Shown piece by piece: positions 45,323 through 54,093 of a stretch of 64,000 bases of DNA. The stretch is from Dyella telluris (lineage in GTDB: Bacteria; Pseudomonadota; Gammaproteobacteria; Xanthomonadales; Rhodanobacteraceae). A program made the translations under genes and the position numbers. Position 1 is the first letter of the stretch, and every line of letters begins with the position of its first letter. The stretch lies in the NCBI RefSeq assembly GCF_014297575.1, contig NZ_CP060412.1, forward strand, positions 1,116,001-1,180,000, given 5' to 3'. Under the pieces are notes generated by a model, which was not told where the DNA came from, ran no database searches, and saw only the letters and a program-made list of their open reading frames with translations.

Positions 45323-47023
45323 TCAGCCGCCATCCTCGCCCACCCAACTCTTCACCACCTGCGCCACCTGCTTGGGGTTCTCGCCCACCATGCGGCGCGC
45401 AGTGCCGATGCGCTGCTCGTAAGCGAGCTGCGGCGGTATGCCGCCCAGGCGCACGGGCTCGTCCAGTGCTTCGTCGTCGTCCACGCGTACCGAAATCGTC
45501 GGCATGCCCGGGCCACCGCCTGCGCCGGCCAGAGCCAGCTCGGTACCGGGCACCGGGCTGCGCGACAGACCGCGCAACAACGGACGCAGCAGGCCAAAGG
45601 CCACCAGCAACGCCACCAGGATGCCAGCGCCCTGCTTGATCAGGTCGAGCATGCCTGGGCGCTCCCAGAACGGCTGTGCGGGTGCGTCGACGTTGGCGCT
45701 GGGGTCCTGGTGGAACGGCTGGTTGATCACGCTCACGCTGTCGCCGCGCTTGTCGCTGTAACCGACTGCATTGCGCGTCAACGTGGTGAGGTGTTCCAGT
45801 TCCTGCGGCGTGAACGGCACGCTCTTGGGCGCACCCTTGTCGCCAACCACGGTCTTGTTGTCCACCACCACCGCGACGGTAAGGCGCGCGAGGCGGCCCG
45901 CCGGATCGCTGACGTGGCTGATGGTGCGGTCAAGCTCATAATTGCGCGTGGCGCTGCTGGTGGTATCGCTCGGCCCGCTGCTCTGCGCCGTGGCCGTGGT
46001 CTTGCCCTTGCCCGCATTGGGCTTGGCCGCGGTGGGCTGCGACACGGCGGTCGGCGGCTGGTTGCTCAGCGCGCCAGGCACCTGGCCATCGCTGGCCTCG
46101 CCGGTGTGCTGCTCGCTGTTGGTCTGCTCACTGCGCAGCGCGGGGTGTTCGTGATCGAACGTCTCCGTTGCCTTTTCGGTTTCGCTGAAGTCGAGATCCG
46201 CGTAGACCTGTGCGCGCACCTTGCCCGCACCGACCAGCGGCGTCAGCAGTTCCTCGATGCGCTGCGCGTAGGTGTTCTCGATGCGCGTAGCCAGACGCAG
46301 GCGCGAATCGCCCACGGCGGTGGCGCTGGCCGCATCGGTGGTAGTGAGCAACTGGCCCTGCTGATCGACCACCGACACCTGCTTGGGATCGAGGTTGGGC
46401 ACGCTGGAAGCGACCAGGTGCACGATCGCCGCCACTTGGCTGGCGTCGAGCTGGCGGCCGGGATACAGCGTCACCAGCACGGACGCGCTGGCTTCCTTGT
46501 TGTCTCGGATGAATGCCGACGGCTTGGGCAGCGCCAGATGCACGCGCGCGGCGCGCACCGACTGCAGGCCGGCAATGGTGCTGCCCAGGTCCGTTTCCAG
46601 CATTTGCTGGTAACGCGTGCGCTCGGCCAGATCGCTCATGCCGAACGGCGAGTCTCCGCCCGGTGCCACGGCCGTGGCCGCACTGCCCTGCGGCAGTCCC
46701 TGCGAGGCCAACTTCAGGCGGATGGCCGCCAGGTCGGAGGCCGGCACCATGATGGAGTTGCCATCCGCACCCAGCGTGTACGGCGTGTTGGACGCCTGCA
46801 GCGCCTGCGTAACGGCGGCGGCGTCTTTCTGTTCCAGGCCTGCGTACAGCAGGCCGTAATTGGGGCCACGGGACCACAGCACCACGGCCACGCCAAGCGC
46901 CACGGCGGCGGCCACACCAATCAACAGCAGCAGCTGCCGCGATGCCGGCGTGCTCGCAAGCTGTTTGAGATCCAGGCGAGAACCGGGCTTTTCATCGGTG
47001 GTCGCGAGGGCGTTATCGGCCAT
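45323..47023 (-). CDS. fliF: FliF, MS-ring protein
   Basis: The product is 566 residues. TM1 is near residues 32-50, followed by periplasmic ring-building domains (YSVL-type YGLLYAGLEQKDAAAVTQAL, LPKPSAFIRDNKEASASVLV), a disordered Ser/Thr-rich loop, TM2 (LIKQGAGILVALLVAFGLLRPLL; key part GILVALLVAFGLL) and a cytoplasmic FliG-binding tail. Length is normal. It forms the membrane base on which the C-ring and export gate assemble. Confidence 0.97.
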   Translation of the reverse strand: MADNALATTDEKPGSRLDLKQLASTPASRQLLLLIGVAAAVALGVAVVLWSRGPNYGLLYAGLEQKDAAAVTQALQASNTPYTLGADGNSIMVPASDLAAIRLKLASQGLPQGSAATAVAPGGDSPFGMSDLAERTRYQQMLETDLGSTIAGLQSVRAARVHLALPKPSAFIRDNKEASASVLVTLYPGRQLDASQVAAIVHLVASSVPNLDPKQVSVVDQQGQLLTTTDAASATAVGDSRLRLATRIENTYAQRIEELLTPLVGAGKVRAQVYADLDFSETEKATETFDHEHPALRSEQTNSEQHTGEASDGQVPGALSNQPPTAVSQPTAAKPNAGKGKTTATAQSSGPSDTTSSATRNYELDRTISHVSDPAGRLARLTVAVVVDNKTVVGDKGAPKSVPFTPQELEHLTTLTRNAVGYSDKRGDSVSVINQPFHQDPSANVDAPAQPFWERPGMLDLIKQGAGILVALLVAFGLLRPLLRGLSRSPVPGTELALAGAGGGPGMPTISVRVDDDEALDEPVRLGGIPPQLAYEQRIGTARRMVGENPKQVAQVVKSWVGEDGG

Positions 47024-47068
47024 GGAAACTGCTCTTCCTTGGGGGACGCGAAGTCGTCAGTTAACCGG

Positions 47069-47392
47069 TCAGACCGGCATGTTCATGATGTTGTTGTACG
47101 CGTCGACCAGCTTGTTCCTCACCTGGGTCAACGTGTTCAACGACAGGTCGGCCTTGTTGATGGCGACCATGGTGCGTGAGAGGTCGGCGCCCTCGTCGCC
47201 ACGCTCGAAACTGGCTGCCTGCTGGCCGGCATCCATCTGCGCATCGGCCACCGACGAGATCGATTTCTTCAGCAACGTGGAGAAATCGGTTTGCCCCGAC
47301 GCTGCCGCGGTGAACGACTGTTCCACCGGTTTCGTCTGCAGGGAGAGCTGGCGCATCTGCGACAGCAGGTTGTTGACGTCGATCTGACCCAT
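47069..47392 (-). CDS. fliE: FliE, MS-ring/rod adapter
   Basis: The product is 107 residues with a low-complexity N-terminus and the conserved C-terminal DLSLNTLTQVRNKLVDAYNNIMNMPV. It joins the rod to the MS ring and export gate. It is the first gene of the fliEFGHIJK operon and lies ~31 bases after the expected start of a sigma-54 promoter. Confidence 0.96.
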   Translation of the reverse strand: MGQIDVNNLLSQMRQLSLQTKPVEQSFTAAASGQTDFSTLLKKSISSVADAQMDAGQQAASFERGDEGADLSRTMVAINKADLSLNTLTQVRNKLVDAYNNIMNMPV

Positions 47393-47432
47393 GACGGAAT
47401 TCCAACGCGTAAAGAGTGCCTGAGGGTGTTAC

Positions 47433-47448
47433 TGCACGACGCGTGCCA
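47433..47448 (-). promoter_or_regulatory. Sigma-54 promoter for the fliE operon
   Basis: On the minus strand it reads TGGCACG-CGTC-GTGCA; the -24 element is perfect, the -12 keeps GC at the required 10-base distance from GG and differs from TTGCA by one base. The fliE ATG is at 47392. Confidence 0.85.
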
Positions 47449-47455
47449 GTGAGCG

Positions 47456-47541
47456 AGGAGTGAGTGAAGAGGAGTGAGAAGTGAGAGAAAGCGAGAGCAC
47501 TTGGCCTTCTCTCACTTCTCACTTCTTTCAACTCACTCCTG
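47456..47541. repeat. Very long stem-loop between the fleQ-like gene and fliE
   Basis: The perfect core arms are 47473-47489 (AGTGAGAAGTGAGAGAA) and 47507-47523 (its inverse), with a 17-base loop. They extend outwards with one bulge and wobble pairs to about 47456 and 47541, for a ~35-bp stem made of purine-rich GA and pyrimidine-rich CT strands. It begins 4 bases after the fleQ-like stop and ends just upstream of the fliE sigma-54 promoter. It probably acts as terminator or mRNA-end stabiliser for the regulator gene. Confidence 0.8.
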
Positions 47542-47544
47542 CAC

Positions 47545-48990
<1,446 letters not shown>

Positions 48991-49280
48991 TGGTGACCCC
49001 CTGGATTGCACCTTCGTGCGTGACGACAATCCGTCGCCGTCCGCGCGAGGTAATGAGCAAGAAGGGGGCCAGCCAGTCACGGATTTCCGACATGCCCTTT
49101 AAAGGGGTGCCTGCCGGTGAGCGTCACCTTGGCTGAATACCGCCGCGAATGTCCTCAGAGGTATGCCACAGATGGCTGAATCCACTGAAAAAATGCAGAG
49201 GGCGGCAATGCTCGGGAAGGTGACCCTGTGCGACACCTGATCGAGATCTGCGTCAAAGAACTTTCTTCTCGGGATTCCGT

Positions 49281-49301
49281 AGCGTGATATCGATCACATT
49301 T
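49281..49301. promoter_or_regulatory. CRP/Clp-type palindromic site upstream of the fleQ-like gene
   Basis: GTGATATCGATCACA contains GTGA-N6-TCAC, the symmetrical core of CRP-family boxes (TGTGA-N6-TCACA), with a further T-rich flank. It lies about 300 bases upstream of the regulator start and 30 bases below the end of the PilZ-like gene. In Xanthomonas the CRP homologue Clp is c-di-GMP responsive (established for that genus; transfer to here is inference). Confidence 0.5.
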
Positions 49302-49324
49302 CGCCTGTGATCGTGTTCCGGCAT

Positions 49325-49882
49325 TCAGGAAGCTGTCTGGCGACGCTCTGCCACTTTACGTCGGTGGTGACGGAACACGAGTCGCTCAATCGCGTCACAT
49401 GTGGCCTCGTCCATGGTTTCGAAGGCAACAAAAATGTGATCCGCATCACGCTCTTGCACGTAACGGGCGACCAGTTCGAGCGGCAGGGCCAGGCAACCGT
49501 CGAAGTGGAGTCGCACCAGCGCCTGGGCCTGGTCCACCGGCCACAGCGACCGTGGCAATAACGCGCCGATCGCGTTGAAGCTGACACGGGAGCGCGGCGG
49601 AAGATCGGCATTGCGCTGGAGCAGCTGGTCCAGCATGGCCATCAGCACGTTCATCTTGCTGTCGAGTCGCTGCATGTCGAGGGCCACCGGGCTCTCTTCG
49701 TCCACGGTTTCGCTGCGTCGCTCGTTGAACATCGCCAGCGTGCCCAGCACGCTGAGATTGCGGTCACGCATGGCGGTGCGCTGCAGGTCGCCCAGCGCCT
49801 CGGTCAGGGCGACGCAGCCAACGTGAAGGCCGTCGTCGTAGGTGACCCGTTCGGAAAATGCCTGCCAGGAAGCGTCTTGCAT
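49325..49882 (-). CDS. Atypical PilZ-domain protein with internal heptad helix (tPilZ-like)
   Basis: The product is 185 residues. An N-terminal part (CVALTEALGDLQRTAMRDRNLSVLGTLA) leads into a long helix with heptad spacing (LDMQRLDSKMNVLMAMLDQLLQRN), then a beta-rich half with RSRVSFNAIGALLP and VRLHFDGCLALPLELVARYV. This order resembles the tetrameric PilZ protein family described from Xanthomonas (tPilZ, Pfam PilZ_2), where a long helix forms a coiled coil. The c-di-GMP RxxxR motif of classical PilZ domains is not visible. It ends the fliCDST region and could link c-di-GMP status to flagella. The ligand is unproven. Confidence 0.72.
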   Translation of the reverse strand: MQDASWQAFSERVTYDDGLHVGCVALTEALGDLQRTAMRDRNLSVLGTLAMFNERRSETVDEESPVALDMQRLDSKMNVLMAMLDQLLQRNADLPPRSRVSFNAIGALLPRSLWPVDQAQALVRLHFDGCLALPLELVARYVQERDADHIFVAFETMDEATCDAIERLVFRHHRRKVAERRQTAS

Positions 49883-49957
49883 GATGCCCTCGTCGCGGGG
49901 CCGCCCGGATGGCGGCCTGGCGGGATTATGCGCGCCTGGTGGTCATGGCCGGCCCGA

Positions 49958-50248
49958 TCACTCGGCGCCGGCAACCAGGTAGGCGCTCAGTGCGCGGTGG
50001 CGGTGCGGATGCTCTTCCAGATCGGTGCCCAGGCGATCCCGCTGGCGACCGGCCAGCGCACGCACCTCTTCGGTGTGGGCCAGCAGCTGGCGAAGCAGCG
50101 GCAGTACAGCCGCGTCATCGTTCGGCAGGGCGACGATGCCCTTGCCGCGCGCCTCTTCCAGCGAAACCACCGCCTCCCAATCGCCGGAGCGGGCGGCGGC
50201 GAGCATGCGCTCACTCAGGTCCAGCAACTGTTCGTAGAAAACCGACAT
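49958..50248 (-). CDS. fliT: FliT-like flagellar chaperone
   Basis: The product is 96 residues and all-helical (YEQLLDLSERMLAAARSGDWEAVVSLEEARG is the usual FliT start). FliT is the export chaperone of the cap protein FliD. Identity is low in this family; the call relies on the N-terminal pattern, size and position 2 bases after fliS. Confidence 0.82.
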   Translation of the reverse strand: MSVFYEQLLDLSERMLAAARSGDWEAVVSLEEARGKGIVALPNDDAAVLPLLRQLLAHTEEVRALAGRQRDRLGTDLEEHPHRHRALSAYLVAGAE

Positions 50249-50250
50249 CG

Positions 50251-50682
50251 TCAGGCCACCGCGCCGGGCGCGCGCTTCTGTGCGGCCAGGAACTGGTCGC
50301 GGATCTGCTGCCAGGCGTCTCGCACCGGCGTGAGCAGATCCACCACTTCGTCGATGGCACGCTCGTCATTGTTCAGCTGGGCATGCAGCAGGCGACGGCT
50401 CGCGTAGTCGTAAAGCGCGTCGAGACGAGCGGCCAGCGGACCGCCCTGCGCGTGGTCCAGGCTGCCGCGCAGCTCGCCAATGATGGCGTGCGCCCGTGCA
50501 AAATGTGTCCCTTTGGCCGGCACATCGCCCCGGCGCATGGCGCCGCGGGCCTGGTTGATCCGGTCGATCGCGCCGTCGTAGAGCATGCCAGTCAGCTGAT
50601 GGCGGTCGGCGCCTTCCACGCTGCCGCGCGCACTGGTGTCCTGATAGAGCGCGCTGGCGTTGCGCATGTAACCGTAAGTCAT
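50251..50682 (-). CDS. fliS: FliS, flagellin export chaperone
   Basis: The product is 143 residues with the typical N-terminus YMRNASALYQDTSARGSVEGADRHQLTGMLYDGAIDRI (key part ADRHQLTGMLYDGAIDRI) and four-helix organisation. It binds the C-terminal helix of flagellin and prevents polymerisation in the cytoplasm. It lies 16 bases after fliD and 2 bases before fliT. Confidence 0.95.
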   Translation of the reverse strand: MTYGYMRNASALYQDTSARGSVEGADRHQLTGMLYDGAIDRINQARGAMRRGDVPAKGTHFARAHAIIGELRGSLDHAQGGPLAARLDALYDYASRRLLHAQLNNDERAIDEVVDLLTPVRDAWQQIRDQFLAAQKRAPGAVA

Positions 50683-50698
50683 GGTCGCTTCCCCGCGA

Positions 50699-52210
50699 TC
50701 AGTTCTTCGAGTTCGAATTGGTCAGCTGCGCCAGCGCCGTGGTCAGGTACGAGCTGGTGTTGTTCAGCGAAGACATCAGCGTGTCCAACGCCGTGTACTG
50801 CGACTGCAACTGCGACTGGTAGGTCGCCATGCGGTTGTTCAGGGCGGTCTGCTGTGTGCTCAGCTGCGTCAGCGTGCTGTTCAGGCTGTCCATGCGCGTG
50901 CTGATGATGCCGCCGCTGGACGTGTACGAGTTGATCGCGGTGTTGAGCTTGGTGCCGTAGCCGTTGGTGCCGACGAACAGGTCTTTCACCGCCGACGGAT
51001 TGCTCTGGAAAGCGGACGCGAGCTTGCTGGTGTCGAGCGCCAGCGTGCCATCCGCATTGCGGGTAATGCCCACATTCGCCAGCGTACCGATGCTGTTGCC
51101 CTTCACCGAGCTGCTCAGCACCGAGGCGATCGAGCGCTGCACCGAGGAAAGCGTGGTATCGCCCAGCAGCACACCGGCCGCACCGGTGCTGGTGTCGTAG
51201 CTGGACAGCGAGGACACCGTGCTGGCGTAGCTGTTGTAAGCGGTAACCAGGGCCTGGATGGCGTTGGTGGCGGCCGTGTTGTCCTGCGCCACGGTCAGCG
51301 AATTGGTACCGGTGCCGGTGAGGTTCAGCGTGACGCCGTCCATCATGCCGGTCACGGTATTGGTGGCGCTGGTGACGGCAATGCCGTCCACGGTGAGCTT
51401 GGCGTCCTGCGCCTCGTTGCTGCCCGCCGTGTTCAGCGTGGTCGCCAGGCTGGACAGGCCGCTGCTGCTGGTGGCGTCGGCGCTGATGGTGAACGCGTTG
51501 GCCACACCCGTCTTGCTCGAGCTCAGCATCAGCTGCTGGCCGTTGGTGCCGTTGACGATGGTCGCTGTCACGCCCGGGTTGGACGAGGAGCTGTTGATCG
51601 CGGTGGCGATGTCGGCCAGGGTGTTGGTGGCGGAAACCGCCACGTTCATGGTGTTGGCGCCCACCGTGATGGCCAGCGTGCCCTGCCCCACGGCCGTGCC
51701 GGAAGCCACCGCGCTGCTGGCGCGCTTCTGCGCCGTGGCCAGCTGGCTCACGGCAATGGTGTACGAACCCGGCTGGGCGCTCGACATGGTGGTGGCCGTG
51801 CCGATGCTGCTACTGCTGCCCTGAGCGGTCAGGGTCGAGGTGTAGCTGTTGAACGTGTTGACCGAGCTCAGCGTGGCCAGCGCGGTCTGGATGCCGCCGA
51901 GCGCGGAATTGAGCGAGGACAGGCCGGTCAGCAGATTGTTCGTCTGCGTGGTGCGGCTGGTGATCTGGTCCTGCGACGCGGCTTTGCGCGCATTCACCAG
52001 CGCCGTGACGATGGAGCTGACATCCAGGCCCGAACCGATGCCCGCTGCGCTGAGGGAGCCGCCGCTGGAGCTGGTGGTCGACGAACTGGAGGAGCTGGAC
52101 GAGGAGCTGGAGGTCGAACCGCTCGAACTGCTCGTGCCACTCGTTGCCGAGGTGAGCTGGTTGAGCAGCGTGCTCAGGCTGCTGGTGCTGCTGGTGCTGC
52201 TGGTCGTCAT
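50699..52210 (-). CDS. fliD: FliD, filament cap protein with a serine-rich leader
   Basis: The product is 503 residues. The FliD_N domain starts at about residue 55 (AAGIGSGLDVSSIVTALVNARKA), preceded by a 53-residue leader made almost only of serine, threonine and glycine, including a run of ten serines. No alternative start lies between the leader and the domain. FliD_C covers the last ~230 residues and ends QYTALDTLMSSLNNTSSYLTTALAQL. The cap guides flagellin folding at the filament tip. It is followed by fliS and fliT. Confidence 0.93.
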   Translation of the reverse strand: MTTSSTSSTSSLSTLLNQLTSATSGTSSSSGSTSSSSSSSSSSSTTSSSGGSLSAAGIGSGLDVSSIVTALVNARKAASQDQITSRTTQTNNLLTGLSSLNSALGGIQTALATLSSVNTFNSYTSTLTAQGSSSSIGTATTMSSAQPGSYTIAVSQLATAQKRASSAVASGTAVGQGTLAITVGANTMNVAVSATNTLADIATAINSSSSNPGVTATIVNGTNGQQLMLSSSKTGVANAFTISADATSSSGLSSLATTLNTAGSNEAQDAKLTVDGIAVTSATNTVTGMMDGVTLNLTGTGTNSLTVAQDNTAATNAIQALVTAYNSYASTVSSLSSYDTSTGAAGVLLGDTTLSSVQRSIASVLSSSVKGNSIGTLANVGITRNADGTLALDTSKLASAFQSNPSAVKDLFVGTNGYGTKLNTAINSYTSSGGIISTRMDSLNSTLTQLSTQQTALNNRMATYQSQLQSQYTALDTLMSSLNNTSSYLTTALAQLTNSNSKN

Positions 52211-52266
52211 CGCACTACCTTGTCAGTTTCCCGAAATGATCCCGCCGAGGCGGAAGGTTCGAGCCC

Positions 52267-52300
52267 CCGGCAAAACCTTCGCACGCAAAGGCTTTGCCGG
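52267..52300 (-). terminator. Hairpin downstream of fliC, upstream of fliD
   Basis: The arms CCGGCAAA...CCTT and AAGG...TTTGCCGG pair with one bulge. A second hairpin with arms GGACGCGA (52365-52372) and TCGCGTCC (52384-52391) lies nearer the fliC stop. Together they probably mark the end of the fliC message. Neither has a T tract. Confidence 0.5.
52283..52299 (-). promoter_or_regulatory. Possible sigma-54 promoter for fliD
   Basis: On the minus strand it reads CGGCAAA-GCCT-TTGCG: GG and GC are 10 bases apart and TTGC is intact, but the -24 departs from TGGCACG. It overlaps the hairpin, so the match may be coincidental. Confidence 0.3.
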
Positions 52301-52405
52301 AAGCTCCCGGAACACCCGGCGGGCTGCGAGTAGCAACCCGCCAGGTGGTAAATCCAGCCCAGGAGGACGCGATCCGGGAGGGGTCGCGTCCAGGCCTTGG
52401 GTCTG

Positions 52406-53827
52406 TTACTGCAACAGCTTGAGAACCTGCTGCGGGTTGGAGTTGGCCTGGGCCAGCACCGAGATACCCGCCTGCTGAAGCACCTGAGCCTTGCTGAGGT
52501 TGGCCGTCTCGGACGCGAAGTCAGCGTCACGGATGGTCGACTGCGAGGCCTGCAGGTTGGTGGTCTGAGCGGCCACCGTGGAGATGGTCGACTGGAAGCG
52601 GTTCTGCACCGCACCCAGCTGGGCAGCGAAATCGCTGACCGTCTTCAGGGCGACGTCGACGCGGGAGATCAGGTCGTTGGCCTTGTCGACCGTGGACACG
52701 CTGCCGCTAGCCAGCGAGCCACTGGTAGCCGCCGTCGAGGTGCCCGTCGAGAACAGGTTCTTGCCGGTGTCCGTGATCGACAGTGCGCTGCTCGAGTAGA
52801 AGTTGATGGCGGTGCCATCGCCACTCACCGCGGCGCTGACGCCCGAGATGCCAGCAGCATTGATGGCGTCGGACACGTCCTGCAGGCTCTTCGCGCTGCT
52901 CAGGTCAACAGCCTTGCCATTGATGTTGAGGCCTTCGGACGAAAGATCCGGGAACGAGGCACCGGCAATCGCAGCAGCCACGCCCGACGACGTGCCGGTG
53001 CCGTCCACCGTACCGTTGTTCTTCACCACGGTCGCCGGCAGGCCCAGCGAGGTGTTCGTACCGCCAATGGTCACGTCGTTCGTGGTGCTGGCGTTGTCAA
53101 AAGCGAGCTCGCCAGAGGCATTCACGGACGCAAACGTACCGGTGCCGCCAGCAGTCGTGTATGCCGTGTTGATCGCAGTGGCCAGGGAGCTGGCGCTGCT
53201 GTAGTTGCCCGCAGCAACGCTGACCGCGGTACCGGCGCCCACCTTGATGGTGACGTCGCCGGAGGCCAAGCCGACGCTGGGAGCCAAAGCCTGCGAGGTC
53301 GCTTCCGCCACCTGACCCATGGCGCTGGACTTCACGCTGGTGCCCAGGCTGACCGAGATGGTCTGACCGACGTTGGCGCCGATCTGGAAGCTCTTGGTCT
53401 TCATGGAGCCGTCCAGCACGTTCGAACCGTTGAACGTGGTCTGGTTGGCGATACGGGTGATTTCCGCCAGGCGCTGCTGCACTTCCTGGTCGATCGAGGA
53501 ACGGTCAGCGTCGGTGTAGGTACCGTTGGCCGACTGCACCGCCAGGTCGCGGATGGCCTGCAGGTTGGCAGTGACCTGGTCCAGCGCGGAGCCGGCGGTC
53601 TGTGCCAGGTTGATGGCGTCCGAGGCGTTCGAGCTCGCCTGGTTCAGGCCACCGATCTGCGTGGTGTAGCGCTGGGAGATCGCGAAGCCGGCGGCGTTGT
53701 CGGCGGCGCTGTTGATCTTCAGGCCCGACGACAGACGCTGGGTGGCGGTCGACAGCGCGCTCTGCGACTTCGACAGGTTGTTCTGTGCGTTCAGCGACGA
53801 GATATTGGTGTTGATAACGAGAGACAT
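52406..53827 (-). CDS. fliC: FliC, flagellin
   Basis: The product is 473 residues. The conserved N-terminal D0/D1 (MSLVINTNISSLNAQNNLSK..., LQAIRDLAVQSANGTYTDADR) and C-terminal D1/D0 (LGAVQNRFQSTISTVAAQTTNL, ending NPQQVLKLLQ) flank a variable serine/threonine/glycine-rich centre (about residues 170-370). It is the only flagellin gene in the window. It starts at the ATG at 53827 with TAGGAG upstream. It precedes fliD, fliS and fliT. Confidence 0.97.
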   Translation of the reverse strand: MSLVINTNISSLNAQNNLSKSQSALSTATQRLSSGLKINSAADNAAGFAISQRYTTQIGGLNQASSNASDAINLAQTAGSALDQVTANLQAIRDLAVQSANGTYTDADRSSIDQEVQQRLAEITRIANQTTFNGSNVLDGSMKTKSFQIGANVGQTISVSLGTSVKSSAMGQVAEATSQALAPSVGLASGDVTIKVGAGTAVSVAAGNYSSASSLATAINTAYTTAGGTGTFASVNASGELAFDNASTTNDVTIGGTNTSLGLPATVVKNNGTVDGTGTSSGVAAAIAGASFPDLSSEGLNINGKAVDLSSAKSLQDVSDAINAAGISGVSAAVSGDGTAINFYSSSALSITDTGKNLFSTGTSTAATSGSLASGSVSTVDKANDLISRVDVALKTVSDFAAQLGAVQNRFQSTISTVAAQTTNLQASQSTIRDADFASETANLSKAQVLQQAGISVLAQANSNPQQVLKLLQ

Positions 53828-53862
53828 GATTTGCTCCTACGTAACCGGTGACCGGTTGGATT

Positions 53863-53879
53863 GGCGTTGTTCGTGCCGG
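53863..53879 (-). promoter_or_regulatory. Probable sigma-54 promoter for fliC
   Basis: On the minus strand it reads CGGCACG-AACA-ACGCC. GGCACG is intact and GG/GC spacing is the required 10 bases; the -12 (ACGCC for TTGCW) is weaker. The expected start is ~27 bases before the fliC ATG. I found no good FliA site in this 266-base gap. Confidence 0.5.
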
Positions 53880-54056
53880 CGTCCAGGCCCCGTTCGTGGG
53901 ATGCCATCCGCCTCAGTGACTTTTTCGACCCCCCCGGGGATTACTTGAGTCACTTTTCGCGCCAATTCGTGATGGAGCTCACTGGACAAGGGTTTACCTC
54001 CCTTCCGACCCGCTCCATCACTACCGTCAACCTTGCGTAAGACCTCCTCTCGTTGC

Positions 54057-54071
54057 GGCGACGCCGTCGCC
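54057..54071 (-). terminator. Short palindrome after flgL
   Basis: GGCGACGCCGTCGCC is a perfect palindrome 23 bases past the flgL stop, with no T tract. It is a plausible end of the flg operon message. Confidence 0.35.
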
Positions 54072-54093
54072 CGCCGTGCGTTAGTTCCTGCGA

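Noticed and set aside
48991..49080. N-terminal extension of the FleQ-like regulator
   Set aside because: The extra 30 residues are not part of the family, and a good ribosome site precedes the ATG at 48990.
53960..54000. Possible FliA promoter for fliC (TAAACCC on the minus strand with a downstream CCATCA)
   Set aside because: Only the TAAA core matches; the -10 is poor. The sigma-54 candidate at 53863-53879 is nearer and better spaced.
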